From an uncultured Acetatifactor sp. (GTDB lineage: Bacteria; Bacillota; Clostridia; Lachnospirales; Lachnospiraceae), in contig CAJUFB010000007.1 of NCBI GenBank assembly GCA_910585805.1, positions 63,219 through 102,188 on the forward strand: a stretch of DNA of 38,970 nucleotides, in the 5' to 3' direction. Position 1 is the first letter of the stretch; every line of letters begins with the position of its first letter. Below the pieces are notes generated by a model. It saw nothing but the letters and a program-made list of their open reading frames with translations, was not told the DNA's origin and did no database searches. Made by a program: the position numbers and the translations under genes. Below are positions 7,798 through 15,582 of this stretch, one piece after another.

Positions 7798-8970
7798 GTG
7801 ATGAGACGCGTAAAAAAGGAGTTGCAGACGGCACAGGTGTCGGACCTGTGCAGACGCAGACTGTTGAGCTATGCAGACAGCTTTTATGAGCTGGCAAGGA
7901 GCTACGACGAAGAATTTGAGCCGGAACAGGAGAACCGGGAAACCGTTCTGATGGAGAGAAGGTTATGGGAGAACAGGCAGATTATCAGCGGGCATCTGAC
8001 GGAAATGGCGAAGATCATGACGGAGGCGGCCAGCGAAGTGCTGGTGTACTGGCCCATGGAAGGGAAAAAGAGACGCCGCCTGGTGCAGGCGCTGGCGGAG
8101 GAGGGCATTGAGGTGGAAAGTCCCTGCTACCTGCCCAGGGAGGACGGCAGACAGGCGGTTGTGCTGACCATGTATACCCGCAGAGGGGCTAAGGTATCCG
8201 CAGAGGATGCGGCGGATATGATTTCCGTACTGCTGGACAGGCGGCTGGCGCCTTCTGTGACCAGTCCCAGCGTGGTGGAGACTGCGCCCCAGAGTTTTGT
8301 TCTGGAGGAGGAAGCCGCTTTTCTGGTGCTGACCGGGTTTTCCAGGGCTGTGAAAGAGGGAGAGTCCGCCTCCGGGGATAACTATGCAGTGGTGGAGGCA
8401 GAGAAGGGAAGAGTGACGGTGATGCTGTCGGACGGCACAGGCTCCGGGGAAAAAGCGGGCAGAGACAGCGGACGGGTACTGGACCTGATGGAAAAAATGC
8501 TGGAGGCGGGATATGAAACTGACACTGCTGTCAATATGGTGAACACGGCTTTGTTCGCGTCGGGGGAGGATGACAATCATCCCACTCTGGATATCTGCGA
8601 CATTGATTTATATCAGGGGAGCTGCCAGCTGAGAAAGATAGGGGGTGCGGCTACCTTTCTGAAGCGCGGTCAGGACGTGGAACAGCTGGTGACGGGAAAC
8701 CTGCCGCTGGGGATCTTTGGGCAGGTGGAGGCGCAGCCTCTGTACAGGCAGCTTAAGGACGGTGATTACCTGATCATGGTTTCCGACGGAGTGGTGGATG
8801 CCTTCGGCGGGGAGGATTATGAAAATACCTTCATGAGCATCATTGCAGGGCTGCAGGAGCGGGGTCCCGGGGAATTGTCGGACAGGCTGCTGCAGATCGC
8901 ACTCCATGCCAGCGGGGGGCGGATTTATGATGATATGACAATAGGGGTTGTGGGAATCTGGGAGACATGA
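7798..8970 (+). CDS. spoIIE: SpoIIE-type PP2C phosphatase lacking the membrane domain
   Basis: A serine phosphatase of the SpoIIE family (390 aa). In B. subtilis SpoIIE dephosphorylates SpoIIAA to release sigma-F in the forespore and interacts with FtsZ. The C-terminal PP2C domain (about 165-390) has SGDNYAVVE with D194, VMLSDGTGSGEKA with D212, LIMVSDGVVDAF, and YDDMTIGVVGI. Residues 1-160 look like the cytoplasmic linker. The ten-TM region I of the 827-residue B. subtilis protein is absent, and a terminator plus promoter lie directly upstream, so it is not hidden 5' of this start. GTG 7798 sits nine bases after AAGGGG; ATG 7801 is next. Its position between divIC and tilS is conserved. Confidence 0.9.
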   Translation: MMRRVKKELQTAQVSDLCRRRLLSYADSFYELARSYDEEFEPEQENRETVLMERRLWENRQIISGHLTEMAKIMTEAASEVLVYWPMEGKKRRRLVQALAEEGIEVESPCYLPREDGRQAVVLTMYTRRGAKVSAEDAADMISVLLDRRLAPSVTSPSVVETAPQSFVLEEEAAFLVLTGFSRAVKEGESASGDNYAVVEAEKGRVTVMLSDGTGSGEKAGRDSGRVLDLMEKMLEAGYETDTAVNMVNTALFASGEDDNHPTLDICDIDLYQGSCQLRKIGGAATFLKRGQDVEQLVTGNLPLGIFGQVEAQPLYRQLKDGDYLIMVSDGVVDAFGGEDYENTFMSIIAGLQERGPGELSDRLLQIALHASGGRIYDDMTIGVVGIWET

Positions 8971-9047
8971 CCATGACCGGATGCGGGACAAAAGCCGAAC
9001 AGGTATGCGGCTGTGCTTTCCGGCAGGAGGGACGGCTGCATTTTCAC

Positions 9048-9076
9048 TTGATTTCTGAAGCGGTTTGCGATAAGAT
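9048..9076 (+). promoter_or_regulatory. Candidate promoter for tilS, start codon near +1
   Basis: TTGATT (9048-9053), a 17-base spacer and TAAGAT (9071-9076), each matching 4 of 6 positions. Transcription would start about base 9083, which is the A of the tilS ATG, and no Shine-Dalgarno is visible before it. Confidence 0.4.
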
Positions 9077-9082
9077 GAATCT

Positions 9083-10744
9083 ATGGAGAGAAGAGAGAAG
9101 ACAGAAAAAAAGGTATTTTCCTATATAGAGGAGCATGGCATGCTGAAACCCGCTGACAAGGTTGTGGCGGGCGTATCGGGAGGGGCGGATTCAGTCTGCC
9201 TTTTTCTGTTGCTGTGGGAGTATGCGAAGCGGGTGCCGCTTCAGCTGGCGGTGGTCCATGTCAACCACGGTATCCGCAGGGAGGCCGGGGAGGACGCCCG
9301 GTTTGTGGAAGAGCTGTGCCGGGAGCGGGAGATTCCCTTTTATCTGGCGGAGGCCGATGTGCGCGGTCTGGCGAAGCGGGAAGGATGTTCCGAGGAAGAC
9401 GCGGGGCGGAGAGTGCGCTATGAAGCATTTTCCCGTGTGGCCGGACGTCTGGGCGGCGCGCGGATCGCCGTGGCGCACAACAGCAATGACAATGCGGAGA
9501 CCATGCTGTTTCATCTGTTCAGGGGAAGCGGGATACAGGGGTTAAGCGGTATCGCTCCGGTGCGTGGGAATATTATCCGTCCGATCCTGTGCCTGGAGCG
9601 GAAGGAAGTGGAGGCGTATCTGGAGAGCGGTTCCGTCCAATGGTGCCGGGACATTACCAATGACGGCGATGACTATCGGCGCAACCGTATCCGCCACCAT
9701 ATTCTGCCCTATGCGGAGGAAGCGGTGGTATCCGGTGCGGTGGTGCACATGGGCAGGACAGCGGAGCTTCTGCGGGAGACGGAAGCGTACATGGAGCTTC
9801 AGACCCGGGAGGCTGTCGGAAAATGCGTGACGTTTTTAGGACAGAGAACGCAGGAGGCCTGTACGGGAGCTTTTCAGAAGAGGACGCAGGAGGAGTGCAC
9901 AGGAGATCTGCCGCAGGGAAAGCAGATGGAGGGGTTCAGGATAAGGAAAGCAGATTTCCGGGAGTTTCACAGGATATTACAGAAACGGATCATCTTTCGG
10001 CTGTTAAAGCAGTTGTCGCCTGCCGGGAAGGATATTTCTGCAGTTCATGTACTGGATGTTCTGGGTTTGTTTGAGAGAGAAGGAAACGGGAGCATCAGCC
10101 TGCCTTTTGGTATCACGGCCAGACGGCAGTATGACAGTGTATTTCTGGAGCGGTGTGAGAGCAGGACTTTTGCCGGGCAGACAGGAGGCTTCTTCGGGGC
10201 AGGAGGTGCCGGGGAGAGGAATGATGTAAGAGAAGGGGAGGCTATAAGGGAAAGCGGCGCCGTAAAAGAAGGGAATGCCCTGCCGTCCGTACAGGTGCCT
10301 GCGATGGAGGAAATATTTCACACTCCCTTTGTTTACGGGCTGGGAAACCGGGGAAAAATAGAATTTACGGGATTTTCTATAAAAAAAGGTCAGGAAGTTC
10401 CCATAAAACGGTATACGAAATGGTTTGATTATGATAAAATAGTAAAATGTGTAGAGATTCGGTCCCGATGCCAGGGGGATTATCTCACCATAGCGGACGG
10501 AAGGGGAAATATAATACGGAAAACCGTGAAAAATTATATGATCACGGAAAAGATTCCGAAGCAGATACGGGATGAGATACCCGTGGTGGCTGTGGGCAGC
10601 CATGTGGTGTGGCTGGCAGGCTGGCGGATCAGTGAGGCTTTTAAAGTGAATGAAAATACGGAACGTATATTACAGATAAAGCTTTTGGGGGCGGAATTCT
10701 GCGAAGACGGCGAAACGGAGGAGAAAAATGGCGGAGAGCATTAA
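9083..10744 (+). CDS. tilS: tRNA(Ile)-lysidine synthetase
   Basis: Converts C34 of the tRNA-Ile CAU anticodon to lysidine, using ATP and lysine; essential for AUA decoding. The PP-loop motif is VAGVSGGADSVCLF (about 28-41), and the family phrases VHVNHGIR, AHNSNDNAETMLFHLFRGSG and RNRIRHHILP are present. The C-terminal tilS domain is near residues 460-540 (KWFDYDKI, then IRSRCQGD). At 553 aa it is about 90 longer than many homologues. The excess lies in two low-complexity stretches: a duplicated RTQEACTG/RTQEECTG segment (about 253-275) and a Gly/Glu-rich stretch (about 355-405). It overlaps hpt by 17 bases. Confidence 0.93.
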   Translation: MERREKTEKKVFSYIEEHGMLKPADKVVAGVSGGADSVCLFLLLWEYAKRVPLQLAVVHVNHGIRREAGEDARFVEELCREREIPFYLAEADVRGLAKREGCSEEDAGRRVRYEAFSRVAGRLGGARIAVAHNSNDNAETMLFHLFRGSGIQGLSGIAPVRGNIIRPILCLERKEVEAYLESGSVQWCRDITNDGDDYRRNRIRHHILPYAEEAVVSGAVVHMGRTAELLRETEAYMELQTREAVGKCVTFLGQRTQEACTGAFQKRTQEECTGDLPQGKQMEGFRIRKADFREFHRILQKRIIFRLLKQLSPAGKDISAVHVLDVLGLFEREGNGSISLPFGITARRQYDSVFLERCESRTFAGQTGGFFGAGGAGERNDVREGEAIRESGAVKEGNALPSVQVPAMEEIFHTPFVYGLGNRGKIEFTGFSIKKGQEVPIKRYTKWFDYDKIVKCVEIRSRCQGDYLTIADGRGNIIRKTVKNYMITEKIPKQIRDEIPVVAVGSHVVWLAGWRISEAFKVNENTERILQIKLLGAEFCEDGETEEKNGGEH

Positions 10745-11255
10745 GGTACTTTTGACGGAAGAAGAAGTGGACGCGAAGATTCAGATGATCGGAGAGCAGA
10801 TCAGCAAAGACTACGCTGGGAAAGAGGTGCATCTGATCTGTGTGCTGAAGGGCGGGAGCTTTTTTATGTGCGAGCTGGCGAAGCGGATCACGGTGCCGGT
10901 GTCACTGGATTTTATGGCGGTGTCCAGTTACGGAAGCGGTACCAGGTCAGGCGGCGTGGTCAAGATCGTAAAGGATCTGGATGATCCTGTCAGGGATAAG
11001 GATGTGATCGTGGTGGAGGACATTGTGGACAGCGGCAGGACATTGAGCTATCTGCTGGAGATGCTCTGGGCGAGAGGGCCGGAGTCGCTGCGCCTCTGCA
11101 CGCTGCTTGACAAGCCGGAGCGGCGGGTTGTGGATGTGGATGTGCATTATACGGGTTTTCAGATACCCGATGAATTCGTGGTGGGATATGGACTGGACTA
11201 CGATCAGAAGTACCGCAATCTGCCCTATATCGGTGTAGTGGAGTTTGAGGATTAG
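10728..11255 (+). CDS. hpt: Hypoxanthine phosphoribosyltransferase
   Basis: A purine-salvage enzyme that joins hypoxanthine or guanine to PRPP, giving IMP or GMP. At 175 aa it has normal length. The PRPP-binding signature is VIVVEDIVDSGRTLSYLL (about 93-110). The KGGSFFMCELA loop (41-51) and the C-terminal FVVGYGLDYDQKYRNLPYIGV complete the type-I PRTase pattern. ATG 10728 follows GGAGGAGAAAA and lies inside the end of tilS, so translation is coupled. The tilS-hpt-ftsH order is conserved in Firmicutes. Confidence 0.95.
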   Translation: MAESIKVLLTEEEVDAKIQMIGEQISKDYAGKEVHLICVLKGGSFFMCELAKRITVPVSLDFMAVSSYGSGTRSGGVVKIVKDLDDPVRDKDVIVVEDIVDSGRTLSYLLEMLWARGPESLRLCTLLDKPERRVVDVDVHYTGFQIPDEFVVGYGLDYDQKYRNLPYIGVVEFED

Positions 11256-11408
11256 GGGCATCAGGCAAATGGTTTCAGTGGTGAATATGGAAATGTCTTA
11301 AAATGATCTGTACGGGTTTACGGAAGATCCTGTATTTCTTAACGTTCCGGAGATAATGGATCATACAGATTATTTTGTGACAGTTCCTGAAAACAGGAGG
11401 CTTGCAAG

Positions 11409-13268
11409 TTGAGGCAAAACAGTAGAGGTTTCAATTCATATTTTCTTTTTATCGTCCTGCTTCTGATGGGAGTGGCAGTGCTGACCACATTGAACGGAGC
11501 GGATGATGATTATACCCTGGAGCAGTTTGTCGGTGATATGGAAGCCGGCAGGGTGGAGGAGGTCACGATCAATCCAAACAGTGAAGTTCCCACCGGATAT
11601 GTGAGGGTGGAGCTGAAGGGCGGCGCCGACATGAAGCTCTATGTGACGGATATTGGGGAGGCGGAAGCGCTGGTGCGCTCCTACGGTTTTGATCCGCCGG
11701 TTCGGGATGTACCCAGGGAGGGTTGGGTATTGACTACCCTGGTCCCCATGCTGATCGTGTTGGCAGTGGGTGTGTTTTTGTTTATGATGGTCAATGCGCA
11801 GAATGCCGGAGGCAACAACGGTAAGATGATGAACTTCGGCAAGAGCCGTGCCAGGCTGTCCATGGGCGACAAGAATATTACATTTGAACAGGTGGCAGGT
11901 CTGAGAGAAGAGAAAGAAGAACTGGAAGAGATCGTGGATTTTCTCAGAGAGCCCGGGAAGTACACGAAAGTGGGCGCCAGGATCCCCAAGGGCGTTCTGC
12001 TGGAGGGCCCGCCCGGAACGGGTAAGACGCTGCTGGCCAAGGCGGTGGCAGGAGAAGCGGGAGTTCCTTTCTTCAGTATTTCCGGTTCCGATTTCGTGGA
12101 AATGTTCGTGGGTGTGGGCGCTTCCCGCGTACGGGATTTATTCGAAGAAGCAAAGAAAAATTCACCGTGTATCGTATTTATCGACGAGATTGATGCAGTG
12201 GCGAGGCGGCGCGGCACCGGTATGGGCGGCGGTCATGACGAGCGTGAGCAGACACTGAATCAGCTGTTGGTGGAGATGGACGGCTTCGGGGTCAATGAGG
12301 GCATTATCGTCATGGCGGCCACCAACAGGGTGGATATTCTGGACCCCGCAATCCTGCGTCCCGGACGTTTCGACAGAAAGGTGGCGGTAGGCACGCCGGA
12401 TGTCAGCGGAAGAGAGGATATCCTGAAGGTGCATTCCAAAAACAAGCCTCTGGCCGAGGATGTGGACCTGAAGCAGGTGGCACAGACCACAGCCGGCTTT
12501 ACGGGCGCGGATTTGGAGAACCTGATGAACGAAGCGGCCATCAATGCCGCGAAGCAGGGAAAGGGCTTTGTGGTACAGGAAGATATCAGGAAGGCCTTCG
12601 TCAAGGTGGGTATCGGTGCGGAGAAGAAGAGCAGAGTCATTTCCGACAAGGAGAAGCGGATTACGGCTTATCATGAGGCAGGGCATGCCATACTGTTCCA
12701 TGTGCTGCCGGATGTGGGGCCTGTCTATACCGTTTCCATCATTCCCACGGGAGCAGGCGCCGCGGGCTATACCATGCCGCTGCCGGAGAAGGATGAAATG
12801 TTCATGACCAAAGGGCAGATGCTGCAGCATATCATGGTTTCCCTGGGCGGAAGGATTGCGGAGGAGATTATTTTCAAGGATATCACAACAGGCGCTTCCA
12901 GCGATATCAAGAAGGCCACCAAGGTGGCCCGCCGGATGGTGACCCGTTTCGGTATGTCGGAAAATATCGGCGTAATCTGCTATGACGATGATGACGACGA
13001 AGTGTTCATTGGTCGTGATTTGGCTCATACAAAGAGCCACAGCGAGTCCATAGCTGGCGAGATTGACAGAGAAGTGAAGGCGATTATCGACGAATGTTAT
13101 GAAAAAGCCAGAAGCATAATCCTTGAGAAGGAAAATGTGCTTCATACCTGTGCCAAACTGCTGCTGCAGAAGGAGAAGATAGGGCGGGAAGAGTTCGAAG
13201 CGCTTTTTGCGACGGATGGATTGGCGCAGAAAGACGGTGTCAGCACGTTTGATGAACTTCTACAATAG
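11409..13268 (+). CDS. ftsH: ATP-dependent zinc metalloprotease FtsH
   Basis: A membrane-anchored AAA+ protease (619 aa) that degrades misfolded membrane proteins and regulators. Two transmembrane helices (about 10-28 and 107-128) flank an extracellular domain. The AAA module has Walker A GPPGTGKT (200-207), Walker B IVFIDEID (255-262) and an SRH region ending ILRPGRFDRKV. The zinc site is HEAGH at 422-426. The start is TTG 11409, set by AGGAGG at 11395-11400 eight bases upstream; no in-frame ATG gives the complete first helix. The C-terminus is short, as in many clostridial homologues. Confidence 0.95.
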   Translation: MRQNSRGFNSYFLFIVLLLMGVAVLTTLNGADDDYTLEQFVGDMEAGRVEEVTINPNSEVPTGYVRVELKGGADMKLYVTDIGEAEALVRSYGFDPPVRDVPREGWVLTTLVPMLIVLAVGVFLFMMVNAQNAGGNNGKMMNFGKSRARLSMGDKNITFEQVAGLREEKEELEEIVDFLREPGKYTKVGARIPKGVLLEGPPGTGKTLLAKAVAGEAGVPFFSISGSDFVEMFVGVGASRVRDLFEEAKKNSPCIVFIDEIDAVARRRGTGMGGGHDEREQTLNQLLVEMDGFGVNEGIIVMAATNRVDILDPAILRPGRFDRKVAVGTPDVSGREDILKVHSKNKPLAEDVDLKQVAQTTAGFTGADLENLMNEAAINAAKQGKGFVVQEDIRKAFVKVGIGAEKKSRVISDKEKRITAYHEAGHAILFHVLPDVGPVYTVSIIPTGAGAAGYTMPLPEKDEMFMTKGQMLQHIMVSLGGRIAEEIIFKDITTGASSDIKKATKVARRMVTRFGMSENIGVICYDDDDDEVFIGRDLAHTKSHSESIAGEIDREVKAIIDECYEKARSIILEKENVLHTCAKLLLQKEKIGREEFEALFATDGLAQKDGVSTFDELLQ

Positions 13269-13300
13269 GCTTTGAGCGCTTCATGCAGGACATGATATGT

Positions 13301-13318
13301 CAAAGAGGGCGCTCTTTG
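13301..13318. repeat. Short perfect hairpin after ftsH
   Basis: CAAAGAG (13301-13307) and CTCTTTG (13312-13318) around GGCG. No T run follows on the plus strand, so it is at best a weak terminator or a 3'-end stabilising hairpin for ftsH mRNA. Confidence 0.5.
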
Positions 13319-13511
13319 CGCGGTATTTGATTATGGAAGCTGTACTTGATTTCTATGACATGGGCAGAATGCACAAAAAAGAAAATGATTTTTTGTCAAT
13401 TTTGTTATTTTTGAGAATAGCCAGATTGGGGTTTAAATGGTATTATAATACTCGTAACCCCCAATACATTATATAGTTTTTTGCTATACCCCATAAGAAA
13501 TACCTTCTCTG
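13319..13511 (+). other. Gene-free AT-rich stretch with an isolated TATAAT
   Basis: No convincing coding frame. It holds an AT-rich inverted repeat around 13375-13396, a TTTGTCAAT sequence at about 13392-13400 that is one base from a Spo0A box, and TATAAT at 13444-13449 without a good -35. A transcript from there would run about 90 bases to the terminator at 13512-13543, so a small RNA is possible but unproven. Confidence 0.3.
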
Positions 13512-13543
13512 AAAAGGACAGTCACCCCATGGCTGTCCTTTTT
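13512..13543. terminator. Bidirectional terminator between ftsH and the MATE gene
   Basis: AAAAGGACAG (13512-13521) pairs with CTGTCCTTTT (13533-13542) around an 11-base loop. T runs exist on both strands, so it can end transcripts from the ftsH side and from the convergent MATE gene, whose stop is about 60 bases away. Confidence 0.9.
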
Positions 13544-13603
13544 ATTTCAAGAAAATTTTCGGTGCCATCAGTCATAATCACTTGTCCGATTTACATATGG
13601 CAG

Positions 13604-14938
13604 TCAGTTTGCGGCAACCCCTTCCGCCCGCCTCAAATACAAAATCCCCGTCACATCCGCAAGAATCCATCCAATAGGAATGGCACTCCAGATGCCGACC
13701 ACTCCGATCTGAGGAACAGGTGCCAGTATGTAAGCCAGCGCAACCCTGGTTCCCAGGGAGATGACAGTGAGCACCAGCGACATTTCAGGCCGGTTGATTC
13801 CCCGGTAATATCCGTATAACAGAAACAGAGTACCGATTCCGCAGTAAAATGCACCTTCTATCCGCAGATACCCTGCACCGATGGCGATGATTCCTGCTTC
13901 CTCCGGGCTGATGAATAGCAGCATCAGGTATGGGGCAGACAGAAATACCAGAACGGATACGAATATACAAAAAAGCATGGATACCCTGACGGCACTCCGC
14001 ATACCCTCCCGCACCCGCTTTTTTTGTCCGGCACCGTAATTCTGGGAGATGAAGAGGGAGAACGCATTGCCGAACTCCTGGGCCGGCATATAGGCAAAGG
14101 AATCAATCTTTACAGCTGCGGCGAAAGCAGCCATCACTTCCGCGCCAAAGCTGTTCACCAGTCCCTGTATCATCAGGATGCCGAAGTTCATCACCGACTG
14201 CTGTATGGACGAGGAAAAGGCAAAGCGGAGGATTTCGGCAGCGGAGCCTTTTTCCGGTGTGAAAGAATGCATGTCAAAACGAAGCTGAGGCTCCTTCATC
14301 CAGGTATATGCCATCAGCCCCAGACCGGACACTGCCTGAGCAATCACGGTGGCTGCCGCGGCTCCGGCAATTCCCCATCTGCACACCGTCACGAAACATA
14401 AGTCAAGCACTATATTCAGCAGGGCAGTGCTTCCCAGAAAATACAGCGGCACCACGGAATTGCCCACCGCCCGGAGCAGATAGGCAAAGTAATTGTACAG
14501 AAATACGAAGAAAATCCCCAGGAAAATAATCCATACGTAAGTGTGCATCATTTCCATCAGTTCTTCCGGAACATGCAGAATGCGAAGAATGGGGCGTCGC
14601 AGCACCATGACCAGCAGGTTCAGCAGGACGGTGACGCCGCCTGTGAGCAGAAAGGACAACTGCATGCTGTCCATCATCTTCTTCTCTTCCTTTTTTCCGA
14701 AATAATAGGAAAACAGGGCACCGCTTCCCATACACATACCGATGAGGATGGAAGTCAGGAAGGTCATCAGAGTGTAGGCGGAACCCACTGCCGCCAGGGC
14801 GTCCGGCCCCAGAAACTGTCCTACGATTAACGTGTCGGCAATATTGTAAAACTGCTGCAGAAGGTTCCCCAGAATCATGGGGGCTGCAAACAGAAGCATG
14901 TTTTTGGTCACGCTTCCCCGGGTCAGGTCTTTTTTCAT
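13604..14938 (-). CDS. MATE family efflux transporter
   Basis: A 444-aa integral membrane exporter of the MATE/DinF-NorM superfamily, which swaps drugs or metabolites for Na+ or H+. The N-terminus reads MKKDLTRGSVTKNMLLFAAP and then MILGNLLQQFYNIADTLIVG, the usual opening of these proteins. About twelve hydrophobic segments follow in two similar halves. Start 14938 is preferred because AGGAG lies about ten bases upstream of it on the minus strand; an in-frame ATG at 14959 lies before that site. Substrate unknown. It is a lone gene with its own promoter and a bidirectional terminator. Confidence 0.92.
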   Translation of the reverse strand: MKKDLTRGSVTKNMLLFAAPMILGNLLQQFYNIADTLIVGQFLGPDALAAVGSAYTLMTFLTSILIGMCMGSGALFSYYFGKKEEKKMMDSMQLSFLLTGGVTVLLNLLVMVLRRPILRILHVPEELMEMMHTYVWIIFLGIFFVFLYNYFAYLLRAVGNSVVPLYFLGSTALLNIVLDLCFVTVCRWGIAGAAAATVIAQAVSGLGLMAYTWMKEPQLRFDMHSFTPEKGSAAEILRFAFSSSIQQSVMNFGILMIQGLVNSFGAEVMAAFAAAVKIDSFAYMPAQEFGNAFSLFISQNYGAGQKKRVREGMRSAVRVSMLFCIFVSVLVFLSAPYLMLLFISPEEAGIIAIGAGYLRIEGAFYCGIGTLFLLYGYYRGINRPEMSLVLTVISLGTRVALAYILAPVPQIGVVGIWSAIPIGWILADVTGILYLRRAEGVAAN

Positions 14939-15037
14939 TTGGATACTTCTCCTGTTCATGACAATAGAAAGTCTGCTTTCTGCTATAAAAGTATATCTTA
15001 GTTACAGAAACTGTCTTTTATAAGCATGTCTGCCTTT

Positions 15038-15066
15038 AGTATAACATTAAGATTTCGGTTATTCAA
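15038..15066 (-). promoter_or_regulatory. Promoter of the MATE gene
   Basis: On the minus strand TTGAAT (15066-15061) and TATACT (15043-15038) are separated by 17 bases. This leaves a leader of about 90 bases before the start at 14938. Confidence 0.65.
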
Positions 15067-15444
15067 TGGAGTGCACAGTTTTTTCGTCGCTCAAGTGGTC
15101 CGCCGTTAAGACGCTTTCCAGCAGCCCGCCGTAGTCCGGCTGTTTCGGCTCTGTTTTTCCAGTTCCGTTTTCTGTGGGAGGTCCCGAATGTCTTTTGTGG
15201 ATTTGGAGTCAACAGTGTGCTGGCGGGGGACGCGTTCACCAAGCGGGCGTGAAAATTTCAGCCGATATAAAAGATAAAGGTCAATATTCGCAGAGGCGGA
15301 CGGATTTACCACATGGCTGTGGGAAGTCTATGGAGGCCAATGCAGAAAATGTGCCAGCTTCTGACATTTTTCGCCTTTTTTGTATCAATACCAATGCTTT
15401 ATCTGCAATTCATGAAATCTTAATAGGCACTCCGGGTTATAGTG
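15067..15444. other. Intergenic region between divergent genes, no gene recognised
   Basis: Short open frames on both strands lack ribosome sites and family signatures. Composition changes from GC-rich (15100-15260) to AT-rich near 15360-15440. The GC-rich part could be remnant coding DNA, but I cannot identify it. Confidence 0.4.
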
Positions 15445-15453
15445 TGCTATACT
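15445..15453 (+). promoter_or_regulatory. Extended -10 element upstream of the solute-binding protein gene
   Basis: TGCTATACT is a TGn-type extended -10 with a 5/6 hexamer. No good -35 is present, which extended -10 promoters can tolerate. The leader to the start at 15583 would be about 125 bases. Confidence 0.4.
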
Positions 15454-15582
15454 TAAACAGTGGTGTCTAAGGCATACACGTTCGGTAGTTTTACCTCACT
15501 GCCTGCAGCTCGTGTCCGAAGGAAATATGCTGCCATGCGCTGCAGAGGATGTGAAAAGGAAAAAAAGAAAGGAAGTATAAAA

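Noticed and set aside
7883..8600. Antisense frames over spoIIE as a possible regulator
   Set aside because: No promoter or ribosome site on the minus strand; explained by codon bias.
12162..13145. 327-codon minus-strand frame opposite ftsH
   Set aside because: ftsH is unambiguous here; the antisense product has no domain and no start signals.
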